Shown: positions 1 through 7,111, counted from the stretch's first letter. The stretch: 10,034 nt of DNA from Candidatus Rokuibacteriota bacterium (GCA_003221435.1 QHRS01000184.1:1-10034); one strand, 5' to 3'. Program-made: numbers and translations. The notes: generated from the sequence alone by a model not told the origin.

Positions 1-398
1 CAGCGCAGGCGGTACACGCGCTCCTCGAGCGGGAACAGGCGGATCAGCTCGTCGATGTCGTAGGTCTTGGGGCGTGCCACGAACCCCTCCACCCGCATCG
101 TCCACGGACGGGTCCGGAAGCTCCCCGCGTTCTGCGAAGGATCCGCCTTGTCGACGCCGAACTCGTAGAAGTTGTTGTACGTGGTGGCGCTCTCGAACTT
201 CGTCGGCGCATCCTCGATCCGAAACGCCGCACTCGGTGTCGCCTGGAGGGCCTGGCCCGGCGGTGGCGCGGCGGCTCTCGCCGCCGATGGCGCGAGCAGC
301 ACCGCGGCGGCGCCGGCCATGAAGGACCGGCGGTGCATATAGGTGCGCGGATCCGTGATTTCGGACGACCTGATCTCCTGGGCACGCTTGATCAGCAT
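1..398 (-). CDS. msrP: Protein-methionine-sulfoxide reductase catalytic subunit MsrP (YedY), N-terminal part, cut by left edge
   Basis: MsrP is a periplasmic molybdopterin enzyme that repairs oxidised methionines in envelope proteins, normally fed electrons by the membrane haem protein MsrQ. Translating from the ATG at 398-396 gives an open frame to the window edge (132 full codons). It starts with the family's typical leader MLIKRAQEIRSSEITD, followed by a Tat signal around residues 22-42 (HRRSFM then an Ala/Leu-rich stretch ending near ARA). The family block YNNFYEFGVDKADP lies at residues 74-87, and the PWTVRVEG and FPLEERVYRLR motifs come near the end. The last two bases before the edge are TG, so the next residue would be the molybdenum-ligating Cys of the family's RC(V/I)EAW motif. 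A good ribosome site (GGGAGG) sits 6 nt before the ATG. The gene is divergent from the flavin reductase. msrQ, if present, would be outside the window. Family assignment is firm; completeness cannot be judged. Confidence 0.9.
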   Translation of the reverse strand, partial: MLIKRAQEIRSSEITDPRTYMHRRSFMAGAAAVLLAPSAARAAAPPPGQALQATPSAAFRIEDAPTKFESATTYNNFYEFGVDKADPSQNAGSFRTRPWTMRVEGFVARPKTYDIDELIRLFPLEERVYRLR

Positions 399-595
399 GA
401 TCGCCTCCCGACTAGTATCGTACCGGGTCCAGCGCTCGCAAGACACCGGGTACGCTTAGAGCCTAGCGCTCGACGCGAGCCCTACTGTGAAATCCGTGTA
501 AAATCCAGCGCATCGCGGGGAGCGGTCCGGCCACCACGGATGTGACACGCCTCGGCCCCTGGCCGGTGCGGGGCGCGTGCGGCAGCCAGTGTACA
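399..595. other. Divergent intergenic region between msrP and the flavin reductase
   Basis: This 197-nt gap separates two divergent starts, so it should hold both promoters. Besides the msrP promoter candidate, the plus strand has an AT-rich patch at 486-506 with a partial direct repeat (GTGAAATCC then GTAAAATCC). The patch includes TAAAAT at 499-504, a possible -10 box without a good -35. I see no RNA gene or small ORF in the gap. Confidence 0.4.
414..441 (-). promoter_or_regulatory. Putative sigma-70-type promoter of msrP
   Basis: Reading leftwards, TTGCGA (441-436) and GATACT (419-414) are separated by 16 nt. They lie 16 nt before the msrP start codon, leaving a short leader that contains the GGGAGG ribosome site. 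An overlapping hexamer TACGAT (422-417) is an alternative -10 box. The match was made by eye only. Confidence 0.35.
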
Positions 596-607
596 ATGCC
601 CACCGTG
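592..607 (+). promoter_or_regulatory. TACAAT box at the flavin reductase start (possible leaderless promoter)
   Basis: TACAAT at 592-597 resembles a -10 hexamer and overlaps the ATG at 596-598. Transcription would begin near 604, next to an in-frame GTG at 605-607, which would give a leaderless mRNA. There is no ribosome site upstream of either start and no obvious -35 box, so this is tentative. Confidence 0.25.
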
Positions 608-1174
608 CACGCACTGGCCTTCGCCGGAAGCCTTCGTAAGGAATCGTGGAACAGGAAGCTGCTCCACCTCGCCATCGAGGGCGCCCGTGAGGCGGGGCTC
701 GAGGCCCGTGAGTTCGACCTCAGCGACGTGCCCTTGTACAACGCCGACGTCGAGGCCCTCGGGTTCCCGCCCTCGGTTGAGGCGCTCCGGCGGGCCGTGA
801 CCGAGGCGGCGGCGTTGATCATTGCGACGCCCGAGTACAACAACTCGATCCCGGGTGTGCTGAAGAACGCGATCGACTGGGCCTCTCGGCCGCCCAACAC
901 GCTGGACGGCAAGGTGGCCGCGATCCTCGGCGCTTCCCCAGGGAACTTCGGCACGGTGTCCGCGCAGCATGCCCTGCGCCCCGTGCTGGTCACGCTCAAC
1001 GTGCTGACGCTGCCCGGGCCCCGCGTGTTCATCGCGAGGGCGGCGCAGGCGTTCGAGTCCGATGGGGCGCTCAAGGACGCGCGTGCCGCCGAGCAGGTGC
1101 GTGCGCTCATGCGGCGGCTCCATGACACGACGCGCGCGCTCTCGCTTCCGTCGGAGCCCGCGCCCGCGGGTTGA
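596..1174 (+). CDS. NADPH-dependent FMN reductase / quinone reductase family protein
   Basis: The 192-residue product is a typical small flavodoxin-fold NAD(P)H:flavin or quinone reductase (ChrR/YieF/ArsH-like superfamily, NADPH-dependent FMN reductase domain). The FMN-phosphate loop is visible as GSLRKESWN (residues 11-19). The second flavin loop is TPEYNNSIPGVLKNAIDW (78-95), and GASPGNFGT (112-120) is the third conserved segment. The likely role is two-electron reduction of quinones, flavins or metal ions in the cytosol; the substrate cannot be read from sequence. There is no Shine-Dalgarno sequence before the ATG at 596. A TACAAT box (592-597) overlaps it, so a leaderless start at the GTG at 605 is possible. 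The gene ends 52 nt before the histidine kinase. It could be co-transcribed with the two-component genes. Confidence 0.88.
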   Translation: MPTVHALAFAGSLRKESWNRKLLHLAIEGAREAGLEAREFDLSDVPLYNADVEALGFPPSVEALRRAVTEAAALIIATPEYNNSIPGVLKNAIDWASRPPNTLDGKVAAILGASPGNFGTVSAQHALRPVLVTLNVLTLPGPRVFIARAAQAFESDGALKDARAAEQVRALMRRLHDTTRALSLPSEPAPAG

Positions 1175-1226
1175 ACGCGGAGCGCAAGGGTCAGATGGCC
1201 GCGTCGGCCTGAAGCGGAGATCGGGC

Positions 1227-2195
1227 GTGGCGCAGAACGTCCGACGGCTCGACCGGTACCGGGAGCTGGTGCTGGCCATCGTCTTCCTGGTCATCGCCTC
1301 TCAGGAGCTGCTCGAGATGTGGCTGCTGGAACCACGCGGCGCCTCGCCCCGCATGGGGCCCCTGTCCATCGACGTCCTCCTGCATCTCGCCCAGGTCATC
1401 GCGGTCCTCGCCGCCACCTATATCTTCATCCGGGCCTGGCAGCAGCGAACCGCGTTGATGGACCGTGAGGTGGCCCGTGCGCGCGAGCTGGCGGATCTCG
1501 TGGCCGCGCTCAGGGAGAAGGAGGAAGCCCTCGCGCGCATGGTCGAGAAGCTCATCTTCGCCCAGGAACAAGAGCGCCGGATCGTCGCGTACGACGTGCA
1601 TGACGGCCTTGCGCAGCTCATCGTCAGCGCCAAGCAGCACCTGGACACCTGCGAGGATCTCTGGAAGAGCGATCCCGGGCGCGCCGAGCAGGAGCTCGAC
1701 CTCGGACTCGATCGGATGGAGCGGGCGGTCGTCGAGGTGCGGCGGCTGCTCACCGCGCTCCGGCCCTCCCTGGTGGACCCCATCGGGCTGATCCCCGCTG
1801 TGCGCGCGAGCCTCGATGAAGTGGGGCGGGAGGCCGGGTGGGCGGTGAGCCTTACCCAGAATCTCGAGGAGGCGCGCCTTCCTGCGGCCGTCGAGACTTC
1901 CGCGTACCGCATCGTTCAGGAGGCGCTCGCCAACGCCCTCAAGCACGCGCGAACCACCCGCGTCGACGTCGACCTCAAGAAGGACGGCGACACGCTCTTT
2001 ATCACCGTCGCCGACTGGGGAGTGGGTTTCCGGAGCACCTCGGGCGAGACGCCGGGGAGCGGGCTCGGTCTGCTGAGCATGCGGGAGCGCGCGAGGCTCC
2101 TCGGAGGCGACTGCGTCATCGAGAGCGAGCCCGAGCGCGGCACCCGAGTCCGCGTCCGCCTGCCGCTCGGCGCGGGGGCGGCTGGTGGATCGTAG
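1227..2195 (+). CDS. NarL-family (HPK7-type) membrane sensor histidine kinase
   Basis: This 322-residue sensor kinase autophosphorylates on His and passes the phosphate to the response regulator encoded directly after it. Two hydrophobic segments (about residues 13-31 and 49-70) anchor it, with a very short periplasmic loop that leaves little room for a sensory domain. A charged coiled coil (about 78-118) links to the HisKA_3 dimerisation domain, whose motif EQERRIVAYDVHDGLAQ places the phospho-acceptor at H125. The ATPase domain shows the N box (IVQEALANALKHA, 229-241), G1 (DWGVGF, 263-268) and G2 (GSGLGL, 277-282). The start is taken as GTG 1227, with GGAG 7 nt upstream. The open frame extends further upstream, but that part overlaps the flavin reductase and lacks kinase features. 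The signal is unknown; with so small an external loop it may sense the membrane or partner proteins. Confidence 0.88.
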   Translation: MAQNVRRLDRYRELVLAIVFLVIASQELLEMWLLEPRGASPRMGPLSIDVLLHLAQVIAVLAATYIFIRAWQQRTALMDREVARARELADLVAALREKEEALARMVEKLIFAQEQERRIVAYDVHDGLAQLIVSAKQHLDTCEDLWKSDPGRAEQELDLGLDRMERAVVEVRRLLTALRPSLVDPIGLIPAVRASLDEVGREAGWAVSLTQNLEEARLPAAVETSAYRIVQEALANALKHARTTRVDVDLKKDGDTLFITVADWGVGFRSTSGETPGSGLGLLSMRERARLLGGDCVIESEPERGTRVRVRLPLGAGAAGGS

Positions 2196-2844
2196 ACCGC
2201 CGATCCGGGTCCTGATCGTCGACGATCACCCGATGGTCCGAGAAGGCCTCCGCAGCATGCTGAGCGTCCCGGAAATCGAGGTCGTCGGCGAGGCCGGGAC
2301 CGCCGAGGAGGCCATGGCCCGCGCCGCCGAGCAGTCTCCGGACGTCGTGATGCTCGACATCCAGCTCGCGGACGCCGACGGCCTGGCGGTGCTCAGGCGG
2401 CTCAAAGCCGCGATGCCGCAGACGAGCGTTCTCATCGTGACCATGCACGCGAACGCCGAATTCGTCCGCGAGGCGGTGCGCGGCGGCGCCGCCGGCTACG
2501 TGCTCAAGGGCATCACGCGGCGCGAGCTGGTCGCCGCGGTGCGCGCCGTGCGCGAGGGCGAGTCGGTCCTCGACCCGGCGGTGCTCAAGGACGCGCTCGG
2601 CGCGCGCGACGGCGCCGGGCCGCGGGCCACCGCCCCGGCGGACCTGGAGCCGCTCACGCGGATCGAGACCGAGGTGCTGCGGCTCCTGACCGAAGGCCTC
2701 ACGAACCGTCAGATCAGCGAACGCATGCGCTGGAGCCTCGGGACCGCAAAGAAGTACGTCCAGCGCGTGCTCGAGAAGCTCCGGGTCTCCGATCGCACGC
2801 AAGCCGCCGTCGAGGCGGTGCGTCGAGGACTCGTCGGCTCTTAA
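2185..2844 (+). CDS. NarL/LuxR-type response regulator
   Basis: This 219-residue DNA-binding response regulator is the partner of the preceding kinase. The receiver domain (about 7-122) has the acidic pair D13-D14, phospho-acceptor D58 (VVMLDIQ), T86 and K108 (GYVLKG). A flexible Gly/Ala linker (about 138-153) leads to a GerE/LuxR helix-turn-helix (about 154-214). That domain contains LTNRQISERM and LEKLRVSDRTQA, the usual signature of the family. The GTG start at 2185 lies inside the end of the kinase gene (11-nt overlap), so the two are translationally coupled. No target genes can be deduced; no clear palindromic operator was seen near it. It ends in TAA at 2842-2844 without a convincing terminator downstream. 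Confidence 0.9.
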   Translation: MDRRPPIRVLIVDDHPMVREGLRSMLSVPEIEVVGEAGTAEEAMARAAEQSPDVVMLDIQLADADGLAVLRRLKAAMPQTSVLIVTMHANAEFVREAVRGGAAGYVLKGITRRELVAAVRAVREGESVLDPAVLKDALGARDGAGPRATAPADLEPLTRIETEVLRLLTEGLTNRQISERMRWSLGTAKKYVQRVLEKLRVSDRTQAAVEAVRRGLVGS

Positions 2845-2923
2845 CCCCGAATCACCGCTGCGCGAACCGGGAAAAGAGTCGGGGCGACAGGCTCGGGGGG
2901 TCTCTTCGCGTTGGATTTCGGAC

Positions 2924-3109
2924 TCAGAGCGACTTCAGGTACTCCACTAATGCCGCCTTCTCCGATCCGTTCAGTCCGAGATGATGGACTTCGTCGTAGT
3001 GTTCGACGACATCCGGCAGAGTCGAGAACCCGCCGTCATGATAAAACCCGCCCTTGGCGTGGCTCCAGAGTCCGGCAAGCGGGGCCGTACGGTACATGTG
3101 TGTCGGCGA
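2924..3109 (-). pseudogene. C-terminal remnant of a di-haem cytochrome c / cytochrome c peroxidase-like protein
   Basis: Reading leftwards from about 3109, the open frame ends in TGA at 2926-2924. It encodes about 60 residues with a recognisable family tail: HMYRTAPLAGLW, SHAKGGFYHDGGFSTLPDVV, EHYDEVHHLGLNGSEK and AALVEYLKSL. This matches the C-terminal end of MauG/CcpA-like di-haem peroxidases and related cytochromes. In those proteins the (R/M)YRTxPLxGLW...FYHDG...TLxDVVxHY block follows the second haem. No CxxCH motif is present, and an in-frame stop lies upstream at 3133-3131. The sequence before about 3109 does not look like the family, so the gene has lost its 5' part. An ATG at 3097-3095 could start a 57-residue peptide, but there is no ribosome site. 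It lies between convergent genes, a tolerant place for remnants. Confidence 0.7.
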
Positions 3110-3227
3110 CCGGTGCTTAGAGAGTCTCTTTCATCGCAAAATTCCCCCGCTTGTCACATTAGGCCGGAATTCACCGCGCTCCCCTGAACGACTTCTGAGC
3201 GCTCGATTCGCTGTTTCTCGTGGTTCG
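3110..3227. other. Intergenic segment upstream of the cytochrome remnant, locally AT-richer
   Basis: This short stretch lies between the remnant and the hydrolase stop codon. It includes a patch at about 3127-3173 that is clearly less GC-rich than its surroundings. I see no terminal inverted repeat, RNA gene or coding motif in it. The patch may mark the breakpoint where the 5' part of the cytochrome gene was lost. Confidence 0.3.
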
Positions 3228-5229
3228 CTACCCGTTCGGCAGCGGCAGCGCCTCTCGATCCAACCAGTCCCAGTGGGCCCGGGCCCGCTCGACCACGCGC
3301 GGGATATCCTCCGGGAGGAGCAGGCCCCGCCCGGCGAGCGACGCCGCAGCTTTGCGGACGACGTCGAGGTACCGCTCCGGGGTCCCGTAGAGGCTCTCGA
3401 CGCTCGGGCGTGGATCGCCGGTCGCCCGCCGTTCCGCCTCGGTGCGCGGGAACGGGATGTACGTGCCGAGGAAATCGACCAGCTCGTGCGTCGCGGCGGG
3501 GTAGCCGGCGCGCAGATTCCACGGCGCGTATGTCGCGAGCGGCGCGAGCAGCTCCACGGTGCGGAGCCCGGCCGTTTCGTTTCCCGCCGAATCGACCTGC
3601 GACACGAGCGTGGGAAACGCCTTGCCGAGCCTCGGCGGCTCGATCGTGATGATCCCCTGGCCGAAGCCGGGTCCGTAGTCGACCCGGTAGGCTTCGTGGA
3701 TGACCGTCGGGAAGGTCACGTCGGGGATGTTCGGGAACTTCACCCGGTCGATCGGCACGAGGGTGCCGGCCGCGATTCGCGGGAAAGCGCTCGGAGGCGG
3801 CTCGACCCCGTCCGCCACCCATTCGACCAAGCGAGCCAGCAGCGCCCGGAGGGTCACGAGGTAATCGAGCGGGTTGCCGCGGTACGCCCGCGACGACCCG
3901 AGCCGCGCGCCCGGCGAAGGCGGAAAGTCGCCGACGAAGTGCTGCCCGCCGGCGAGGTGATAGAGACGCTCGTCCGGCAGCGGCTCCACGTCGGCGCGGC
4001 CGTCGGGCGTCGTCGATTCGAGCGACGCCGCCCGCCCCCAGTATTCGTAGCCGCTGTTGGTGTAGAAGACTTTCGGGAGATGATCCGGGCGCTCGCGCGC
4101 GAACAGGCCGTCGCTGATGCCGGTCTCGAGGTCGCGCTGCGTCCGGCTCGAGAACGGAAAGATGTCCGTCGGGTAGAAGAAGGCGGAGTAGCGGTGCGCG
4201 TCGCGGGACGGCTGGGCGAACCGGTGGTTGAAGCTGCCGCGTCCCGCGCCCGCGGCGTGGATCAGCATCCCGTCGAAGGCCTGGCGGCCCCGCTCGTCGG
4301 TGTTGAACCCCTGGTAGAGAAAATGGCGTAGGAACCGGCCGGTCTGGGAAACGCCGAACGCGATGCCTGCCCGCGCGGGGAACACGCTCTGGTGATACTT
4401 CGCGTACGAGGCGACGTCCCTGATCGCGGCGAGGCCGAGGCCCACGACCGCCGGGTTTGCGGCGCGGTACACCAGCTCGTAGATCTTTCCCGCCTGAAAG
4501 CCCGAAGCCATGTAGACGTGCTCGCGGTCCTCGACGACCCGGCCGTCGATCTCGCGGGCGAACCGCCACTGCGCGCGAGGAACGACGGCGCGGGCGGCCA
4601 GGCGGCCGTCGCGAACGGTGAGCACGTTGTCGGGAGCATCGGGTTCGCGCACCGGATACGCCAGATGGTTGCGGTGACTGAGCGGGAGCGTCGTGACGGT
4701 CTCGTCCACCGTCCTCGATCGCGCGACCGCGATCAGTGGCGACCGGAGCGCTCAGGCGCAGCGCCCCGCCGACCGGCGGCACGTCGAACTGCCACCCGAC
4801 CCAGACGATCGTGAGCCCTTGCCGCATCAGCAGCCCGTCGCCGAAGTCGGCGGCCCCGGTCGGGTCGCTCGCGAAGGTCCCGCGGTTGAAGTAGGCGAGC
4901 GCCGCCTTGCCGCCGCGATTGCTGACCTCGACGAACGCGACACCCCTGGCATGCGAAAGGTCCTTCGGCTGCAGCACCATGAAATCGGCTCGAGCCTCGA
5001 CGAGACCGGCGGCGTTCCGCGGTGCCTTGTCCAGATCGACGACGCGCGTGTTGGCCGCGTTCGCGGGGTCGAACGCAAAGTCGATCGTCCCGGCGAGCTT
5101 TTCGTACGCGCCGGCGACCCCGAAGGGCGCGCCGCCGAGCACGTCCACGCGCGACTCCACGGCGACGCGGCGGACCTCCCCGCACACAGGCGGTGCGAGG
5201 ATCAAGAGGCCGACGCACCCGACGAGCAC
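3228..5229 (-). CDS. Secreted alpha/beta hydrolase domain protein, reading frame broken near 4725-4745
   Basis: The two halves together match the large 'alpha/beta hydrolase domain' proteins of about 650-700 residues, of unknown substrate. The N-terminal part (5229 to about 4740) has a hydrophobic signal segment (residues 1-16), then the conserved AGAYEKLAGTIDFAFDP and GVAFVEVSNRGGKA blocks and GLTIVWVGWQFDVPP. The C-terminal part continues in another frame from about 4750 to the TAG at 3230-3228. It contains ETVTTLPLSHR, the nucleophile elbow GVSQTGRFLRHFLYQGFN (Ser codon 4349-4347), FYTNSGYEYWGR and a GQHFVGDFPP segment likely to include the catalytic His. The frame change falls between APVA and PLIAVARSRTV, where relatives are continuous. 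The start is uncertain: GTG 5229 is preceded by GGGGGA, and no ATG in frame is near. It is the last gene of the leftward run and is separated from doxX by a hairpin-rich gap. It is probably an esterase-like hydrolase, inactive if the break is real. Confidence 0.8.
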
Positions 5230-5246
5230 GCATGCGATCCCCCGAA

Positions 5247-5263
5247 GGGGGGCGGCGCCCCCC
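5247..5263. repeat. GC hairpin, 7-bp stem (GGGGGGC / GCCCCCC)
   Basis: GGGGGGC (5247-5253) and GCCCCCC (5257-5263) form a perfect 7-bp stem with a 3-nt loop. It lies directly before the hydrolase start. It shares the pattern GGGGGGCnnnGCCCCCCTTC (minus strand) with the hairpin at 5338-5363, so these look like copies of one repeated extragenic element. There is no U-tract, so a classical intrinsic terminator is unlikely. Confidence 0.6.
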
Positions 5264-5291
5264 GCCGCAAGACCCCGGCTGAGCCGCCGCG

Positions 5292-5325
5292 CCAGTTCGA
5301 GCGCCGGCTTGGCCGGCGCAACTGG
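5292..5325. repeat. Long GC-rich palindrome (8-bp plus 6-bp stems)
   Basis: CCAGTT (5292-5297) pairs with AACTGG (5320-5325), and GCGCCGGC (5301-5308) pairs with GCCGGCGC (5312-5319) around a TTG loop. A CGA bulge lies on one side. It sits between two smaller hairpins in the gap between doxX and the hydrolase. It may be an RNA-processing or transcript-end structure, or a repetitive palindromic element. Confidence 0.6.
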
Positions 5326-5337
5326 ACGGGGGAGGTT

Positions 5338-5363
5338 CGGAAGGGGGGCACAGCCCCCCTCCG
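5338..5363. terminator. Strong hairpin just after the doxX-like gene
   Basis: CGGA-A-GGGGGGC (5338-5349), loop ACA, and GCCCCCC-TCCG (5353-5363) form an 11-bp stem with one bulged A. It begins 5 nt after the doxX-like stop codon (5371-5369) in the direction of transcription. Its position fits a transcript end or mRNA-stabilising structure, but there is no run of T after it. It may equally be a repetitive element related to 5247-5263. Confidence 0.45.
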
Positions 5364-5368
5364 AGTTA

Positions 5369-5896
5369 TCACATGATCCAGCGAAGCCAGCTGCGAACCC
5401 CGGGACTGACGCGCTCGAGGATCAGGCCGTCGAGGCCCCACACGCGTCCGGCTCGCGTGCAGAGCATGACGAGCATGCAGGTCACGAGTACGACATGAAA
5501 GCCCTGCTGGCCCTGGCTCATCCACTGGGTCGCGAGGCCGTAGTTCAGGCTGAGGTAGAGACCGACCAACGCCGACAGGCCGGTCGCGAGCCCGACAATC
5601 AGGCCCACGCCTGCGGCGACCTCGCCCCACGTCTGAAGGGTGGCCCAGCGCTGAGCGTTGGGGAGCACGGTGCCCTCGAGGAAGTCTTTGTACCACCCGA
5701 TCGGGTTCCCTGCGGCGAACTCGGCGACGCGCTTGGGATGAAACGCGAGGAACCTGGGTGAGACGGTGGGGTATGGGATGATTCCCCAGAGCCACGCGAG
5801 CGTCAGCTTGGTCCACACGGCCTTGAGGAACCACGCGCCCACCACGACTCGCAGGACGACGATCCAGGCTTCCGGCGCCACCATACGCTTGTGCAT
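5369..5896 (-). CDS. DoxX/DoxD-like integral membrane protein
   Basis: The 175-residue protein has four probable membrane segments: about residues 11-31, 90-109, 110-128 and 135-150. A 50-60 residue loop (about 40-85) lies between the first two. The segments WIVVLRVVVGAWFLKAVW, TWGEVAAGVGLIVGLATGLSA and YLSLNYGLATQWM fit the DoxX family and the DoxD-like quinone-reducing subunits. DoxX-type proteins often act with redox partners at the quinone pool. Its place directly after pqqE suggests a link to PQQ-dependent respiration, but that is inference. The start is the ATG at 5896. A GGGGGGAG sequence is unusually close to it (2 nt), and a second in-frame ATG at 5884 is the alternative. The 157-nt gap after pqqE leaves room for its own promoter. 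Confidence 0.78.
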   Translation of the reverse strand: MHKRMVAPEAWIVVLRVVVGAWFLKAVWTKLTLAWLWGIIPYPTVSPRFLAFHPKRVAEFAAGNPIGWYKDFLEGTVLPNAQRWATLQTWGEVAAGVGLIVGLATGLSALVGLYLSLNYGLATQWMSQGQQGFHVVLVTCMLVMLCTRAGRVWGLDGLILERVSPGVRSWLRWIM

Positions 5897-5923
5897 GCTC
5901 CCCCCGTTCCCGTCGGTGTTCCA

Positions 5924-5948
5924 GGCGCCGGCTGTCCAGCCGAGCGCC
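5924..5948. repeat. Hairpin in the pqqE-doxX gap
   Basis: GGCGC-CGGCT (5924-5933), loop GTCC, then AGCCG-A-GCGCC (5938-5948) pair as a 10-bp stem with one bulged A. It lies between the pqqE stop and the doxX start, 28 nt before the latter. There is no T run, so it may be an mRNA stability or processing site rather than a terminator. Confidence 0.4.
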
Positions 5949-6053
5949 GGCCAAATTGCGCGCCAGTCTTCTGACTACGAGCTGGAATTCATGAGCGGCG
6001 GCTGGCGGGCGCGCCGACCGGCCGTGCTCGGTGGCTCGTGACTGGCGGCCGGA

Positions 6054-7111
6054 TCAGGCGGTGCTGGACGCCGCGACCCTGGGGCCACGGTACACGAACG
6101 GCTCCGCCACCCCCTGCTCCCCGCGCGCCGCCTCGACCAGCGCGTGCTTCGGCGACTTGGTGCAGACCGGATCCGTCGCCGCTGCATCGCCGGTCAGGAA
6201 GTAGGCCTGGCAGCGGCAGCCCCCGAAGTCGATGTCGCGGCGCGGAAGTGGCCGAGGCCGTCGGGCGACGCCCAGATCTCGGCGAGCGGGCGCGTGCCGA
6301 CCTTCTCGAACGTGAGCCCCGGGATCTCATGGGCGACATGGCAGGGCAGCGCGAGCCCGTCCGGGCTCACGAGCAGGAATCGTCGCCCCCATCCGTCCAT
6401 GCAGGCCGGCGGGAATTCGCGGTAGTAGTCGGGGACGACGAACAGCACTTCCATCTTGCCCTTGAGGCGCTCCCGAGCCGCAAGGGCAACCTCCCGGGCC
6501 CGGTCGAGCTGCTCGCGCGAGGGCAACAGGGCCTTCCGGTTCAGAAGCGCCCACCCGAGGTACTGCGTGTTCGCGAGCTCGAGCCGGTCCGCCGACAGCT
6601 CTTCCGCCATCGCGATGACATCGGCGACGTGATCGAGGTTGTCCCGGTGCAGGACCGTGTTGATCGTGAGCGGGAAGCCGAGGCTCTTGACCCACCGCGC
6701 GACCTGCATCTTTCGCTCGAACGACTTGAGCCCGGCGATCCGGTCGGAATCCGCCGGCTTCACGTCCTGGACGGAGAGCTGGACGTTGTCGAGCCCCAGC
6801 TCGCGGAAGCGGGCGAGACGCTCCTGGGTGAGGGGGATCCCACTCGTGATGAGGTTGGTGTAGAGGTCGAGCGACCGCGCCTTCGCGATCAGCTGCTCCA
6901 GGTCGTTGCGGACGAGCGGCTCGCCGCCGGTGAGGTTCAGCTGCACGACGCCGAGCTCCTCGGCTTCCTCGAAGACGCGGAGCCACGTCGCGGTGTCCAG
7001 CTCCTGGTCGTGGCGCGTGTAGTCGACCGGGTTCGAGCAGTAGACGCAACGGAGCGGGCACTTGTATGTCAGCTCGGCGATCAGCGTGTACGGACGATAT
7101 GCGGGGTTCAT
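6054..7111 (-). CDS. pqqE: PqqE, PqqA peptide cyclase (radical SAM), frame broken near 6240-6250
   Basis: PqqE is the radical-SAM/SPASM enzyme that joins the Glu and Tyr side chains of PqqA, the first step of PQQ synthesis. The ATG at 7111 overlaps the pqqD stop (ATGA). The radical-SAM motif CPLRCVYC (C18, C22, C25), TGGEP (61-65) and the auxiliary-cluster cysteines in PPACMDGWG (C237) and ALPCHVAH (C257) are all clear. At about residue 290 (GLGHFR) the frame changes. The rest of the protein, RRDIDFGGCRCQAYFLTGD followed by DPVCTKSPKHALV, lies in another frame and ends in TGA 6056-6054. Between them, relatives have about 13 residues with WMxEPCxSC, whose two Cys ligate the second auxiliary cluster; these are absent. 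Without reframing, the first frame stops at 6194, giving 305 residues against the usual 370 or so. Identification is certain; functionality is doubtful unless the gap is an assembly error. Confidence 0.93.

Noticed and set aside
482..1294. Minus-strand open frames opposite the flavin reductase
   Set aside because: Their composition is typical of the complement of a GC-rich gene, while the plus-strand frame carries exact flavin-binding motifs.
2845..2890. CCCCGA...TCGGGG pair after the response regulator considered as a terminator
   Set aside because: The 6-bp stem encloses a loop of about 28 nt and has no T run; too weak to call.
3120..3190. AT-richer patch considered as an insertion-sequence end
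   Set aside because: No terminal inverted repeat, target duplication or transposase fragment could be identified.
3054..4331. Long plus-strand open frame of 425 codons opposite the hydrolase
   Set aside because: It is Arg/Pro/Val-rich with no recognisable motif and lies antisense to a clearly conserved hydrolase. Such frames are common in GC-rich DNA.
5964..6041. Possible pqqA-like small peptide in the pqqE-doxX gap (contains DYELEF on the plus strand)
   Set aside because: It is on the strand opposite the operon, lacks the ExxxY core spacing, and has no ribosome site.
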